Notes: generated by a model not told the origin, from the sequence alone. Shown: positions 45,565 to 54,894, counted from the stretch's first letter. The stretch is DNA of 64,000 nucleotides from Lysobacter firmicutimachus (GCF_037027445.1 NZ_JBANDL010000002.1:744001-808000); one strand, 5' to 3'. Made by a program: numbers and translations.

Positions 45565-47001
45565 TTACTGCATTTGCAGGTCGCCGCGGCGGTTGCCGCG
45601 CACGATACGCAATACCAACTGTGCCGGGGTGCGCGTGAAGCTGGCGCGGAAACCCGGCAGATCGTCGAATTCGCCGCTGGTCGCGGCGACGATGATGTCG
45701 TCCTTGCGCAACTGATTGGCCTCGGCGCGGCTGCCGCGGGCGACGCTTTCGACCAGCACGCCGGCGTAGCCGGACTGGCGCAGGCGCTCGGGCATCTCGG
45801 CGAAGGTCGCGCCGGTCAGGCGCGGGTCGAGCTCGCCGCCGGCGATCGCCTTGGGTTGCTCGCGCAGGCTGGCGTTGAGCTGCAGCGACTGGCCGTCGCG
45901 GCGTACCTCCAGGACGATCTTGCTGCCGATCGCCTGCAGGCCTTCGAAGTTGCGCAGCGCATCGCGGTTGTCGATGCGCTGGCCGTTGGCGCTGAGGATC
46001 ACGTCGCCCGGCTTGAGCCCGGCCGCAGCCGCGGCGCTGCCGCCGAACACGCGCGAGACCAGCGCGCCGCGCGGTTCGTCGAGCTTGAGCGCGGCCGCCA
46101 ACTGCGCGGTCACGTCCTGCGATTCCAGCCCCAGGGTGCCGCGCCGGACCACGCCGTTGTTGGCGATCAGCTGGTCCTTGATGCTGCGCGCCAGGTTGAC
46201 CGGAATCGCGAAGCCCAGGCCGATGTTGCCGGCCATGCTGCCTTGCGGGTTGAAGCTGGCGGTGTTGATGCCGATCAGCTCGCCGTTGAGATTGACCAGG
46301 GCGCCGCCGGAATTGCCCGGATTGATCGAGGCGTCGGTCTGGATGAAGTTCTGGTAGCCCAGGCCGCGCAGGCCGCTGCGGCCGACCGCCGAGACGATGC
46401 CCGAGGTCACCGTCTGGCCGATGCCGAACGGGTTGCCGACCGCGACCACGAAATCGCCGACCTTGAGCGCGTCGGAATCGGCCAGCTGGATGGCGCTGAG
46501 GTTCTGCGCCGGAATCCGCATCACCGCCACGTCGGTGTCCGGGTCGGAGCCGAGGAACTCGGCCTTGACCGTGCGCCCGTCGGACAGGGTCACCGAGACC
46601 TCGTCGGCGCCTTCGATGACGTGGTGGTTGGTCAGCACGTAGCCGTTCTTGGCGTCGATGATGACGCCCGAGCCCAGCGACTCGTTGATCCGCTCCTGCG
46701 GGATGTTGGGGAACATGCGGCGGAAGAACGGATCGTTGGCGAACGGGTTGCGGATGCGCACGGTCTGCTTGGTGTGCACGCTGACCACCGCCGGGGTCAC
46801 CCGCTGCAGCATCGGCGCCAGCGAGGGCAGGACCTGGCCGCCGACCGAGGCCGGCAGGGCGGCGGCGGTCGGCAGCGGCATCGCCGCGGCCGCCGGCGAT
46901 GCGTGCGCCGGCGCCTGCAGGCCGTCGCGGATCGCGGTGGCGGCGAAACCGCCGAAGGCGGCGGCGAGGGCGAGGGTGAGCAGGGTCGGCAAGGGGCGCA
47001 T
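45565..47001 (-). CDS. DegP/DegQ-type periplasmic serine protease
   Basis: A 478-residue envelope-stress protease: signal peptide (about residues 1-30), a trypsin-like domain with catalytic His in TNHHVIEGAD, Asp in DPDTDVAVMRI and Ser in PGNSGGALV, then two PDZ domains (about 280-370 and 390-478). The PFFRRMFPNIPQE LA-loop region is short, closer to DegQ than to DegP. Family members degrade or chaperone misfolded periplasmic proteins as trimers to higher oligomers. The ATG at 47001 gives a proper signal peptide. It is divergent from the nrdJ leader. Confidence 0.93.
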   Translation of the reverse strand: MRPLPTLLTLALAAAFGGFAATAIRDGLQAPAHASPAAAAMPLPTAAALPASVGGQVLPSLAPMLQRVTPAVVSVHTKQTVRIRNPFANDPFFRRMFPNIPQERINESLGSGVIIDAKNGYVLTNHHVIEGADEVSVTLSDGRTVKAEFLGSDPDTDVAVMRIPAQNLSAIQLADSDALKVGDFVVAVGNPFGIGQTVTSGIVSAVGRSGLRGLGYQNFIQTDASINPGNSGGALVNLNGELIGINTASFNPQGSMAGNIGLGFAIPVNLARSIKDQLIANNGVVRRGTLGLESQDVTAQLAAALKLDEPRGALVSRVFGGSAAAAAGLKPGDVILSANGQRIDNRDALRNFEGLQAIGSKIVLEVRRDGQSLQLNASLREQPKAIAGGELDPRLTGATFAEMPERLRQSGYAGVLVESVARGSRAEANQLRKDDIIVAATSGEFDDLPGFRASFTRTPAQLVLRIVRGNRRGDLQMQ

Positions 47002-47306
47002 CGTGTAGCGATTCCGGTCGGCGTGGTCGGGATGGGCGGTCGATACGGTCGAGATCGTGGCGGCGGCGCGGCCGATCAAGCCTCGCCGGCGGATCGCGCC
47101 GCCGGCTTGGACCGCGCCGGCCCGATCTGGTTCAGTCTTCGCGCCAGTGTCGGAGAGCGGCAATAAATAGCCGATGAAGTGGCTGCCGCGAACCCGGTTC
47201 GGCGCGGCCCGGCGGGCGTCGCCAGCAGCCTTCGCCGGCGCCGCGCCGGAACTGCGATGCGTGCCCGCGCGGACACTGATAAAGCGTGATAGCCATCAAA
47301 AAGGCG

Positions 47307-47335
47307 TTGACTTCCCGAAAGGGCGGGCGTAGTTT
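47307..47335 (+). promoter_or_regulatory. Sigma70-like promoter upstream of nrdJa
   Basis: TTGACT (47307-47312) and TAGTTT (47330-47335) are separated by 17 bp, the ideal spacing. The predicted start is near 47342, just before the first NrdR-like box, and leaves a leader of about 415 nt. Confidence 0.55.
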
Positions 47336-47350
47336 GAAGTCCCTGCGGGG

Positions 47351-47398
47351 CCACAACATCTAGTGGTCGGCCCTGCGGAGGGAGCCCAAGCTTAGGGG
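47351..47398. promoter_or_regulatory. Pair of NrdR-like boxes
   Basis: Box 1, CCACAACATCTAGTGG (47351-47366), fits the NrdR consensus acaCwAtATaTwGtgt well, with the C-x-A...T-x-G core. Box 2 (47383-47398) has a weaker fit with core CCAAGCTTAG. Their centres are exactly 32 bp apart, about three helical turns, which is the arrangement NrdR needs for cooperative binding. NrdR is the ATP/dATP-sensing repressor of ribonucleotide reductase genes; its gene is not in the window. Confidence 0.65.
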
Positions 47399-47758
47399 TT
47401 CGGCTTGGGTCGGTTGGGCGTCGCCTTGACAGCGAGCGGGCGCATGACAGCTACGGGCGCGAACCTCGAAACACCACCATAAACAGCCGCACGCGGCGCG
47501 TAACCACGCGCTCGCGCGCATTGCCGTCGGCGGGGGGCTGGCGGCGAACCGGTGTCCGGGAGGCGCCTCCGGAGGCCGGTCGCAAGACCGCTACACGACC
47601 TAGACGAAACAAGCGTTACACAAGACGTTCCGGTACCGACGTTCGACCCCCTCGCCGCCGCGCGCGCCGAGCCCCGACCCGGTTGCCACGTATAAGAAAC
47701 CACCGATGGCGGGCGCAACCCAACGGCCCGTCGTCAAGATTGAGGAGACGAAACAGGC

Positions 47759-49912
47759 ATGAGCACGGTGCGCCTCGAGGCGGTCAAGAACGCGGCGGTG
47801 GAACGAGACATCGCCCTGCAACCCGCGTCCCAGGACATCTGGGACAAGAAATACCGCCTCAAGACCAAGAGCGGGGAGGCCGTCGATGCCGACATCGACG
47901 GGACCTACCAACGCGTGGCCCGCGCCCTGGCCGATGCCGAGCCGAGCGCCGAGAAGCAGCAGTACTGGTACGAGCGCTTCGTCTGGGCGCTGCGCCGCGG
48001 CGCGATCCCGGCCGGCCGCATCACCTCCAACGCCGGCGCGCTGGAGCACAAGCCGGCCACCTCGACCATCAACTGCACCGTGTCCGGCACCATCGAAGAC
48101 TCGATGGACGGCATCCTGGAGAAGGTCCACGAGGCCGGCCTGACCCTCAAGGCCGGCTGCGGCATCGGCTACGAGTTCAGCACCCTGCGCCCGCGCGGCG
48201 CCTTCGTCGCCGGCGCCGGCGCCTACACCTCCGGTCCGATGTCCTTCATGGATATCTACGACAAGATGTGCTTCACCGTGTCCTCGGCCGGCGGCCGCCG
48301 CGGCGCCCAGATGGGCACCTTCGACGTCAGCCACCCGGACGTGAAGGACTTCATCCGCGCCAAGCGCGAAGACGGCCGCCTGCGCCAGTTCAACCTGTCG
48401 CTGCTGATCACCGACGGTTTCATGGACGCGGTCAAGACCGATGCCGACTGGCCGCTGGTGTTCCCGGTCAACATCAAGGAACAGGGCGACCTGAACCTGG
48501 ACGACGCCGAACAGGTGGTCTGGCGCGACTGGCCGACCCACCGCAACTACATCGTCCGCGACGACGGCCTGGTGGCGTGCAAGATCTACGGCCACATCCG
48601 CGCCCGCCATCTGTGGGACATGATCATGGTCTCGACGTACGACTACGCCGAGCCGGGCTTCATCCTGATCGACCGCGTCAACGAGATGAACAACAACTGG
48701 TGGTGCGAGACCATCCGCGCCACCAACCCCTGCGGCGAGCAGCCGCTGCCGCCGTACGGCGCCTGCCTGCTGGGCTCGGTGAACCTGACCAAGTTCGTGC
48801 GCAACGCCTTCACCGACCGGGCCGAGTTCGACTGGGAGGAGTACAAGGAAGTCGTGCGCGTGTTCACCCGCATGCTCGACAACGTGGTCGAGGTCAACGG
48901 CCTGCCGCTGGAACAGCAGCGCGCCGAGATCATGCGCAAGCGCCGCCACGGCATGGGCTTCCTCGGCCTGGGCAGCACCGTGACCATGCTCAAGATGAAG
49001 TACGGCTCCAAGGAGTCGTGCGAGTTCACCGAGCGCATCGCCCGCGAAATGGCCGTGGCCGGCTGGGAAATGGGCCTGGCCCTGGCCAAGGAGAAGGGCG
49101 CGGCGCCGATCATGGACGAGATCTTCGCCGTCACCGCCGAGATGCTGCGCAAGCGGCCGGAGATGAAGGCCGACGGCTGGAAGGTCGGCCAGGAGATCCC
49201 GGGCAAGGTGCTGCACGCCAAGTACTCGCGCTACATGCAGCGGGTGGCCGAGGTCGCCCCGGAACTGGTCGAGGAGCTGGCCGACGTCGGCGCCCGCTTC
49301 ACTCACCACAGTTCGATCGCCCCGACCGGCACCATCTCGCTGTCGCTGGCCAACAACGCCTCCAACGGCATCGAGCCGTCGTTCGCGCACCACTACAGCC
49401 GCAACGTGATCCGCGAAGGCAAGAAATCCAAGGAAAAGGTCGACGTTTACTCGTTCGAGCTGCTGGCCTACCGCGAGCTGATCAATCCCAAGGCGATGCC
49501 GTTCAGCGACGAAGCCGAGGCCAAGCTGCCCGACTACTTCATCGCTGCCGACGACATCACCCCGAAGGAGCACGTCGACGTCCAGGCCGCCGCGCAGAAG
49601 TGGGTCGACAGCTCGATCTCCAAGACCGCGAACGTCCCGACCGACTACCCCTACGAGGACTTCAAAGACATCTACCGCTACGCCCACGAGCAGGGCCTCA
49701 AGGGCTGCACGACCTTCCGCTTCAACCCGGCCGCCTTCCAGGGCGTGCTGGTCAAGGAAGCCGACCTGGAGAACACCACCTACCGCTTCGAGCTCGAAGA
49801 CGGCAGCGTGCTCGAGGTCAAGGGCAACGAACAGATCGAATACGACGGCGAGCTGCACACCGCCGCCAATCTGTTCGACGCGCTCAAGGAAGGGTATTAC
49901 GGCAAGTTCTGA
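47759..49912 (+). CDS. nrdJ: Class II (B12-dependent) ribonucleotide reductase, catalytic part (NrdJa)
   Basis: A 717-residue adenosylcobalamin-dependent reductase that makes deoxyribonucleotides independently of oxygen. The active-site triad is in NPCGEQPL: Asn323, thiyl Cys325 and Glu327; the redox Cys106 is in STINCTVSG. The LKAGCGIGYEFSTLRPRG and SSAGGRRGAQMGTFDVSHPDV stretches are typical of NrdJ. The polypeptide ends after GYYGKF, without the C-terminal Cys-containing tail that full-length NrdJ uses for re-reduction. That tail is on a separate gene at 50760. A likely NrdR-controlled promoter lies upstream. Confidence 0.95.
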   Translation: MSTVRLEAVKNAAVERDIALQPASQDIWDKKYRLKTKSGEAVDADIDGTYQRVARALADAEPSAEKQQYWYERFVWALRRGAIPAGRITSNAGALEHKPATSTINCTVSGTIEDSMDGILEKVHEAGLTLKAGCGIGYEFSTLRPRGAFVAGAGAYTSGPMSFMDIYDKMCFTVSSAGGRRGAQMGTFDVSHPDVKDFIRAKREDGRLRQFNLSLLITDGFMDAVKTDADWPLVFPVNIKEQGDLNLDDAEQVVWRDWPTHRNYIVRDDGLVACKIYGHIRARHLWDMIMVSTYDYAEPGFILIDRVNEMNNNWWCETIRATNPCGEQPLPPYGACLLGSVNLTKFVRNAFTDRAEFDWEEYKEVVRVFTRMLDNVVEVNGLPLEQQRAEIMRKRRHGMGFLGLGSTVTMLKMKYGSKESCEFTERIAREMAVAGWEMGLALAKEKGAAPIMDEIFAVTAEMLRKRPEMKADGWKVGQEIPGKVLHAKYSRYMQRVAEVAPELVEELADVGARFTHHSSIAPTGTISLSLANNASNGIEPSFAHHYSRNVIREGKKSKEKVDVYSFELLAYRELINPKAMPFSDEAEAKLPDYFIAADDITPKEHVDVQAAAQKWVDSSISKTANVPTDYPYEDFKDIYRYAHEQGLKGCTTFRFNPAAFQGVLVKEADLENTTYRFELEDGSVLEVKGNEQIEYDGELHTAANLFDALKEGYYGKF

Positions 49913-50155
49913 CGGCGACCGCCGCCGCCCCGCCCGCTGCGCCGGGCGGGCGCGCGACGGCTCCGTCCGGTCGGCGGCCGCACCGCCCGCACGCGGACCC
50001 CGGGCCGGTCCGCGGGCAACTTCCAGCCAGGCCCTGGCGTGTGGAACCGGCCACTGTTCCGCGCGCGCGAAGCAGGTATAGCATCGTCACGGCAACACCC
50101 CGATTGCAGTAACCGCATTCATCGCCCAGAGCAGTTTGCCCACCAGGAGGGCATC

Positions 50156-50638
50156 ATGAGCAACGGTAATGGAGTGACGGCGACGCTGACCCAGGCCGCC
50201 GAGAACGTGAAGGAAACCGCGTCCCACATCGGCAGCGCGATCGCCTCGCGCGCCGAGGAGGCCGTGGCGTCGGTCAAGAAGACCGCCACCAAGGCGCGCA
50301 AGGCGGCCAAGAAGGCGGTGGGCACGGCCAAGAAGAAGCTTGCCAAGGCCAGCGCCAAGGCCAAGAAGGAAGTGTCCGAGCTGACCGGCAAGAAGACCGC
50401 GAAGAAGGCCACCAAGAAGACCGCGAAGAAAGCCGCCAAGAAGACCGCCGCCAAGAAAGCGGTGAAGAAGGCGGCGAAGAAGGCCCCGGCCAAGAAGGCG
50501 GCCGCCAAGAAGGCTCCGGCGAAGAAAGCCGCCGCCAAGAAGGCGCCGGCCAAGAAGGCCGCGTCCAAGAAGACCGTAAAGAAGGCGGCCAAGAAGGCGC
50601 CGGCGAAGAAGGCCGCCAAGAAGGCCGCCAAGCGCTGA
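50156..50638 (+). CDS. Histone H1-like Lys/Ala-rich DNA-binding protein
   Basis: A 160-residue protein. The first about 45 residues are a phasin-like amphipathic helix ([36 protein letters not shown]), and the rest is made of AKKAPAKKA and KKAAKK repeats like eukaryotic H1 tails and bacterial Hc1 or AlgP-type proteins. It should bind DNA or RNA by charge. Strong ribosome site AGGAGG at 50144-50149. It sits between the two halves of the split ribonucleotide reductase, 243 bp after nrdJa and 121 bp before nrdJb. Confidence 0.85.
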   Translation: MSNGNGVTATLTQAAENVKETASHIGSAIASRAEEAVASVKKTATKARKAAKKAVGTAKKKLAKASAKAKKEVSELTGKKTAKKATKKTAKKAAKKTAAKKAVKKAAKKAPAKKAAAKKAPAKKAAAKKAPAKKAASKKTVKKAAKKAPAKKAAKKAAKR

Positions 50639-50648
50639 TCCGTCCCCT

Positions 50649-50674
50649 CCCTCTCCCGCGGCTGCGGGAGGGGG
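50649..50674. repeat. GC-rich hairpin of the CTCTCCCGC...GCGGGAGRG family
   Basis: CCCTCTCCCGC and GCGGGAGGGGG pair with one wobble around a short loop, then GGCTAGGGCGGGGC. It is a copy of the palindromic family seen between lipB and lipA. It lies between the H1-like gene and nrdJb and could limit readthrough. Confidence 0.45.
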
Positions 50675-50759
50675 CTAGGGCGGGGCCGCTCCGGAGCCGC
50701 CGGCGGCCGCCGCCGCAACACCCACAAGAACAAGCAATACAGCACCAGGAGTCGGGCCC

Positions 50760-51545
50760 ATGGCCGTCAAGATCGAGAAGAAAATCAAGGGCTACAGCGT
50801 CGTCACCCCGGAAGACAAGGCGAAGGAGGCCGCCGCCAAGTCGGCCGCCGCCAGCGCCGCGTCGGCCAAGGCCGAGGAATCGCCGGCCGACAACGTCATC
50901 CAGATGCACGAGCGCATCGAGCGCCCCGAGATCCTGATCGGCTCGACCTACAAGATCAAATCGCCGCTGTTCGAGCACGCCCTGTATGTCACCATCAACG
51001 ACATCGTGCTCAACGCCGGCACCGAGCACGAATCGCGCCGTCCGTTCGAGATCTTCATCAACTCGAAGAACATGGACCACTTCCAATGGATCGTGGCCCT
51101 GACCCGGATCATGTCCGCGGTGTTTCGCAAGGGTGGCGACGTGACCTTCCTGGTCGACGAGATGAAGGCCGTGTTCGACCCGCGCGGCGGCTACTTCAAG
51201 GCCGGCGGCGTGTACATGCCGTCGCTGGTCGCCGAGATGGGCGCCATCGTCGAAGACCACCTCAAGTCGATCGGCATGCTGCACGACCCGGAGATGAGCG
51301 ACGCCCAGCGCGCGCTGATCGCCGAAAAGCGCCGCGCCTACGAAGACCGCGCAAAAAAAAACTCTGACGTAAGCCAGACGGCCCCGCTCGCCGACGACGC
51401 CCGCAACGAAGACGTCGCCGTCACCGGCGAAGGCGCTTCGTTCCCGCCCACCGCGACCATGTGCCACAAGTGCAGCACCAAGGCGGTGGTGATCATGGAC
51501 GGCTGCGCGACCTGTTTGAACTGCGGGTACAGTAAGTGCGGTTGA
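50760..51545 (+). CDS. nrdJ: NrdJb: C-terminal module of class II ribonucleotide reductase with Cys tail
   Basis: A 261-residue protein corresponding to the C-terminal part of full-length NrdJ. A TSCPD-like domain spans about 45-180 ([57 protein letters not shown]). The end is a zinc-ribbon-like Cys cluster, CHKC...[13 protein letters not shown], which shuttles reducing equivalents from thioredoxin to the active site. Pseudomonas has a comparable NrdJa/NrdJb split with adjacent genes. A run of nine A (51353-51361) in a GC-rich gene precedes the Cys tail and could cause slippage. A terminator follows. Confidence 0.9.
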   Translation: MAVKIEKKIKGYSVVTPEDKAKEAAAKSAAASAASAKAEESPADNVIQMHERIERPEILIGSTYKIKSPLFEHALYVTINDIVLNAGTEHESRRPFEIFINSKNMDHFQWIVALTRIMSAVFRKGGDVTFLVDEMKAVFDPRGGYFKAGGVYMPSLVAEMGAIVEDHLKSIGMLHDPEMSDAQRALIAEKRRAYEDRAKKNSDVSQTAPLADDARNEDVAVTGEGASFPPTATMCHKCSTKAVVIMDGCATCLNCGYSKCG

Positions 51546-51609
51546 TGCGCGGCGGGTGAGGCGGGCGCTGCGGCCTTTTACGCGGGCGCCTAAAAGTCGC
51601 TAGTACTCC

Positions 51610-51638
51610 ATGGGGCTCTCCGGGGCCCCATTTCTTTT
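51610..51638 (+). terminator. Terminator after nrdJb
   Basis: TGGGGC (51611-51616) and GCCCCA (51625-51630) flank an 8-nt loop and are followed by TTTCTTTTCC. It lies about 65 bp after the nrdJb stop. Confidence 0.75.
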
Positions 51639-52102
51639 CCGACGAATTCCTTCTGCCAGATAAGGCGGTCGCGCTGGCTGCGACAGGTCGCGATGCGAAG
51701 TTCGTTTCCCTGTCCGCGGATCGTCTCAACGACGGAGATTTGCCTGGCGCATACTTACCGAGGGGACGTTGAATGTTCGCGCGAATTCGGGGTCTGCTCG
51801 CCGTCGCGCACCTAGGCAGGGTCCGGGCCGAGAAGCAGGGCCACGGGTGAGGCAGGTCCAGTGCATGCGGTGAGTGCGGCTGCCAGGAATGGTTCGTCGG
51901 TGCGATGGGCCAGGCTACGCCGCGTCGCACGGCCGCTTGCGCGATGTCTGTCATCAAGCACGGATACCTTTGGCGGACGATGCTGCCGTCGCAGCCGCTT
52001 TCATGATATTGCGCGCTCGGCGCGCCGCCGCCGCACAACGCAAGCGGCGGCGGTGGGCCGAACCAAGAACGGACTCAATCACATCAACAGGGAGAAAACG
52101 CA
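51639..52102. other. 464-bp gap before the delta-60 repeat gene
   Basis: No convincing open frame on either strand and no repeat family copy. The last 30 bp contain the ribosome site AGGGAGA for the next gene. The promoter must lie here, but I cannot locate it. Confidence 0.4.
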
Positions 52103-53362
52103 GTGATCAACAATACGATGAAGGTATCGTTTGGCATGGCCCTCGGCGCCATCGGCGCATTCGCAATGCAGGCACAGGCCGCATCGCTGGACCCGACGTT
52201 CGGTACGGGAGGCATCACCTCCACTGCGTTCGGCAACTACGGCGCCGCCGCCCGGGTGGCGATCCAGCCGGACGGGCGGATCGTGGTCGCCGGCCAGACG
52301 GCGCTCGGCGAATTCGCGCTGGCGCGTTATACCGCCAATGGCGTACTGGATACGAGCTTCAACGGCACCGGCAAAGTCGCTACCGCGCCCTCCGGCAGCT
52401 GCTCGGGGCAGGCGCGCGCGCTCGCCCTGCAGGCGGACGGCAAGATCGTCGTGGCCGGCACCTCGTGTCCGAACTTCACCTCCACCCGCAACTTCACGGT
52501 TTATCGCTACAACGCGGACGGTTCGCTGGATGCCAGCTTCGGCAGCTCGGGCAAGGCGACGGTCAACTTCTACGCCGGCGCTTCGGAGGCCTATGCCGTC
52601 GCCGTGCAGGGAACCTCCATCTGGGTCGCGGGTTATGCCGGCTCCGGCTTTGCGTTGGCGCGCCTCACCAGCGGCGGCACCTTGGACTACAGCTTCGGCG
52701 GCGGCACCGGCACCGTCACCTCGGCGGTCGGCACCGGCTCCGCGTTCGCCAACAGCCTGGTCATCCAGGCGGACGGCAAACCCGTGCTGGCCGGCTACGC
52801 GTCGAGCGGCGGCACCGTGTTCGCGTTGACGCGTTACACCACGAAGGGCGTGCTGGACACCACGTTCGGCACTGGAGGCAAAGTCCTGACCCATGTCGGC
52901 GGCACCTCCGCCGGCAACGCCGCCATCGCCACCTCGCTGGCGATCCAAAGCGACGGCAACCTCGTCGCCGCCGGCTACGCGAAGGGTGCGAGCGTCGACA
53001 CCTACCGATTCGCCGTGGTCCGTTACACCAGCGCCGGCGCGCTGGACAGCTACTTCGGCTCCGGCACCGGCAAGGTGCTGACCGCCATCGGCAGCGGCGA
53101 TGCGGTCGGCAGCGATGTCGCCATCGACGCCAACGGCGGAATCGTCGTCGGCGGCTACTCCCAAGCGGGCATCTACCGTCAGTTGACCTTGCATCGCTAC
53201 GATTCGTTCGGCAATCCGGACGCCAGCTTCGGCCCGGTCGTCACCGCCGTCGGCAGCGCGAATGCCGCGGTTCAAGGGCTCGCCATGCAAAGCGACGGCA
53301 AGATCGTCGTAGCGGGCTACGGCAACTCGCCGGCGGCTTTCGTGGTGGCGCGTTACCAGTAG
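52103..53362 (+). CDS. Secreted delta-60 repeat protein
   Basis: A 419-residue protein with an N-terminal signal peptide (about 1-27, MKVSFGMALGAIGAFAMQAQA). The mature part consists of about seven repeats of 50-60 residues of the delta-60 type, each with a VAIQPDGRIVVAG strand followed by LARYTANGVLDTSFNGTGKV. These repeats are predicted to form a beta-propeller, common in secreted or surface proteins of Lysobacter and myxobacteria. GTG at 52103 is preferred because AGGGAGA lies 8 bp upstream; ATG at 52118 is an alternative. Function is unknown. Confidence 0.88.
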   Translation: MINNTMKVSFGMALGAIGAFAMQAQAASLDPTFGTGGITSTAFGNYGAAARVAIQPDGRIVVAGQTALGEFALARYTANGVLDTSFNGTGKVATAPSGSCSGQARALALQADGKIVVAGTSCPNFTSTRNFTVYRYNADGSLDASFGSSGKATVNFYAGASEAYAVAVQGTSIWVAGYAGSGFALARLTSGGTLDYSFGGGTGTVTSAVGTGSAFANSLVIQADGKPVLAGYASSGGTVFALTRYTTKGVLDTTFGTGGKVLTHVGGTSAGNAAIATSLAIQSDGNLVAAGYAKGASVDTYRFAVVRYTSAGALDSYFGSGTGKVLTAIGSGDAVGSDVAIDANGGIVVGGYSQAGIYRQLTLHRYDSFGNPDASFGPVVTAVGSANAAVQGLAMQSDGKIVVAGYGNSPAAFVVARYQ

Positions 53363-53413
53363 GCCGACGCTCGCAATCGCAGACCCAATGGCTGCATCGG
53401 GAAAGCCCCTTCT

Positions 53414-53444
53414 CGCCCCCCTCCCGCACGCCGCGGAGGGGGCG
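53414..53444 (+). terminator. Hairpin after the delta-60 gene
   Basis: CGCCCCCCTCC and GGAGGGGGCG pair around a loop of about 10 nt. It is placed between convergent genes (delta-60 and S41 peptidase) but has no long T-run, so its efficiency is doubtful. Confidence 0.45.
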
Positions 53445-53565
53445 GGTTCGTGGCCCGGCTGATTCCGAGCCGACCGCGCGGGCCAGCGAATGCGCCGGCC
53501 CGCGCCAATCAATCGGGACGGAGGGATCTGTCGATTCCCTTCGCCCCTGCAGTCCGCAACGTCGG

Positions 53566-54894
53566 CTACCGCTTCGACGTGGTTCCTGCCGATTGCAGGC
53601 TATGCCCCCGGCGATGGCGCTGCACGTCTCCGTCCGAGTGGCGCACTTCCAGCGCTTCCACCCGGCCGTTGGCATTGCGCTGGAACACCACGCGCTGGCT
53701 CGGGTTCTCCAGCACGGCGAAGCTGTCGTTGCCCAGCGGCAGCAGCGTGCGCACGGGCCGACGTCCCTGCTGCAATACCAGGCGATCCTGGGCGGTGCCG
53801 ACGGTCATCATCCCGTAGGTGCCGGCATAGTCGTCGGCTGGTACAGGCGGCGATGCCCCGGCTTCGGCGCGCAACGCGTCCAGGGCCCAGCGGGTGTCGA
53901 TGGCCGACTCCGGCGGCAGGCCTTTGCCGAGCGCCGCCTCCAGCGCCAGGCGACGCGCCGTGACCAGGGCGGCCGCCGGCTCCGCCACGACGTCCGGCGT
54001 CACGCCGCGACCCTCCCAGTTGGTCTTGGTGATCGGATTGATCGGCGTGGCAAAGGACACGAACACCGAGAACCCACGCCCCGCATCGACGTCGCCGCCC
54101 GGATTGGCGGCGCCCATGCTCGCTTCGCCGACGACGGTGGCGCGCTTGGCGCTCTGCAGCGTGTACGCGAACGCCTCCGCAGCCGACGCGGTGCGCGCGC
54201 TGGTCAGTACGAACAGCGGCGTATCCAGGCGCGGCTGCGGATACCAGTCGAGCGGCGCTTCGCTCATCGTGCGATCGCGGCCATGGAAGGTATTGAAGAT
54301 GTCCGCGTCCTTCCTGACGAAGGCGCTGCTGAGGTAGCCGACCATCTGCGGGGCGCCGCCGCCGTTGTCGCGCAGATCGATGATCAGCGCATCGGTACCG
54401 GCGAGCAGCTGCAATGCCGCTTCGATGGCCTGGCGCTCGGGCTGCCCGGCGACGCCGAATTCGAACGGTGCGAACCCGCGCAGATCGATATAGCCGACGT
54501 TGCCAGGCAGCACCTCCGCGCGACGCACCCCGTAGTTGCCGCGACGGTGCTTGGCCTGCGGCTGCGTCGGCGACATCACCGGGCTATCCGCGGTCGCCTG
54601 CGCACGCGGTGCGTCCGTCCAGCCCACGCGGAAGTGCCGGTCGAACGGCTGCAGTTTGACGGTCAATGCGGACGCGAGTTCGCGTTTTTCGGTGAGCGTG
54701 TCGAACTCGCCCTTCGCCGCTGCGCCGCGCAGGTCGGCCGCGATCCGCCTGGCCCGCGCTTCGTCGAAGTAGTTCTGCTCGATCGCGCGCGCCACGTCTT
54801 CCACGTGCGAGCGAGGCGACTCGCGTGCCAGGCCGGGAAAGGCGTATGACAGAAGGGCAAGTGCAAGCCCGGCAAAGGCGGGAGTATTGCGCAT
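53566..54894 (-). CDS. Secreted S41-family peptidase, no PDZ domain
   Basis: A 442-residue exported protein (signal peptide about 1-24, ending ARESPR). The N-terminal helical domain resembles the retinol-binding-protein-like S41 N-domain (VEDVARAIEQNYFDEARARRIAADL), followed directly by the catalytic core: VGYIDLRGFAPFEFG, LIIDLRDNGGGAPQMVGYLSSAF, then the nucleophile in TSARTASAAEAFAYTL. No PDZ domain is found, unlike Prc. The last about 90 residues form a small beta domain (YAGTYGMMTVGTAQDRLVLQQG). The substrate is unknown; such proteins are common in Lysobacter secretomes. Confidence 0.87.
   Translation of the reverse strand: MRNTPAFAGLALALLSYAFPGLARESPRSHVEDVARAIEQNYFDEARARRIAADLRGAAAKGEFDTLTEKRELASALTVKLQPFDRHFRVGWTDAPRAQATADSPVMSPTQPQAKHRRGNYGVRRAEVLPGNVGYIDLRGFAPFEFGVAGQPERQAIEAALQLLAGTDALIIDLRDNGGGAPQMVGYLSSAFVRKDADIFNTFHGRDRTMSEAPLDWYPQPRLDTPLFVLTSARTASAAEAFAYTLQSAKRATVVGEASMGAANPGGDVDAGRGFSVFVSFATPINPITKTNWEGRGVTPDVVAEPAAALVTARRLALEAALGKGLPPESAIDTRWALDALRAEAGASPPVPADDYAGTYGMMTVGTAQDRLVLQQGRRPVRTLLPLGNDSFAVLENPSQRVVFQRNANGRVEALEVRHSDGDVQRHRRGHSLQSAGTTSKR

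Larger units (their letters stand above)
47002..47758. other. 757-bp divergent region between degP-like gene and nrdJa
   Basis: This gap contains a sigma70-like promoter and two NrdR-like boxes (described separately), followed by about 390 bp of leader rich in hairpins, for example CCCAAGC/GCTTGGG at 47385-47409. No coding frame on either strand is convincing. I looked for a cobalamin riboswitch, which would fit a B12-dependent enzyme, and found no B12-box core. Confidence 0.5.

Noticed and set aside
47164..47758. Cobalamin riboswitch before the B12-dependent reductase gene
   Set aside because: A B12 riboswitch would fit, but I found no GCCACTG-type B12 box or its conserved surrounding helices. 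The NrdR-like boxes explain regulation better.
50274..51467. Minus-strand open frame opposite the H1-like and nrdJb genes
   Set aside because: It mirrors the Lys/Ala codon repeats as Leu/Ser/Trp-rich sequence and lacks domains; the plus-strand genes have clear homologues and ribosome sites.
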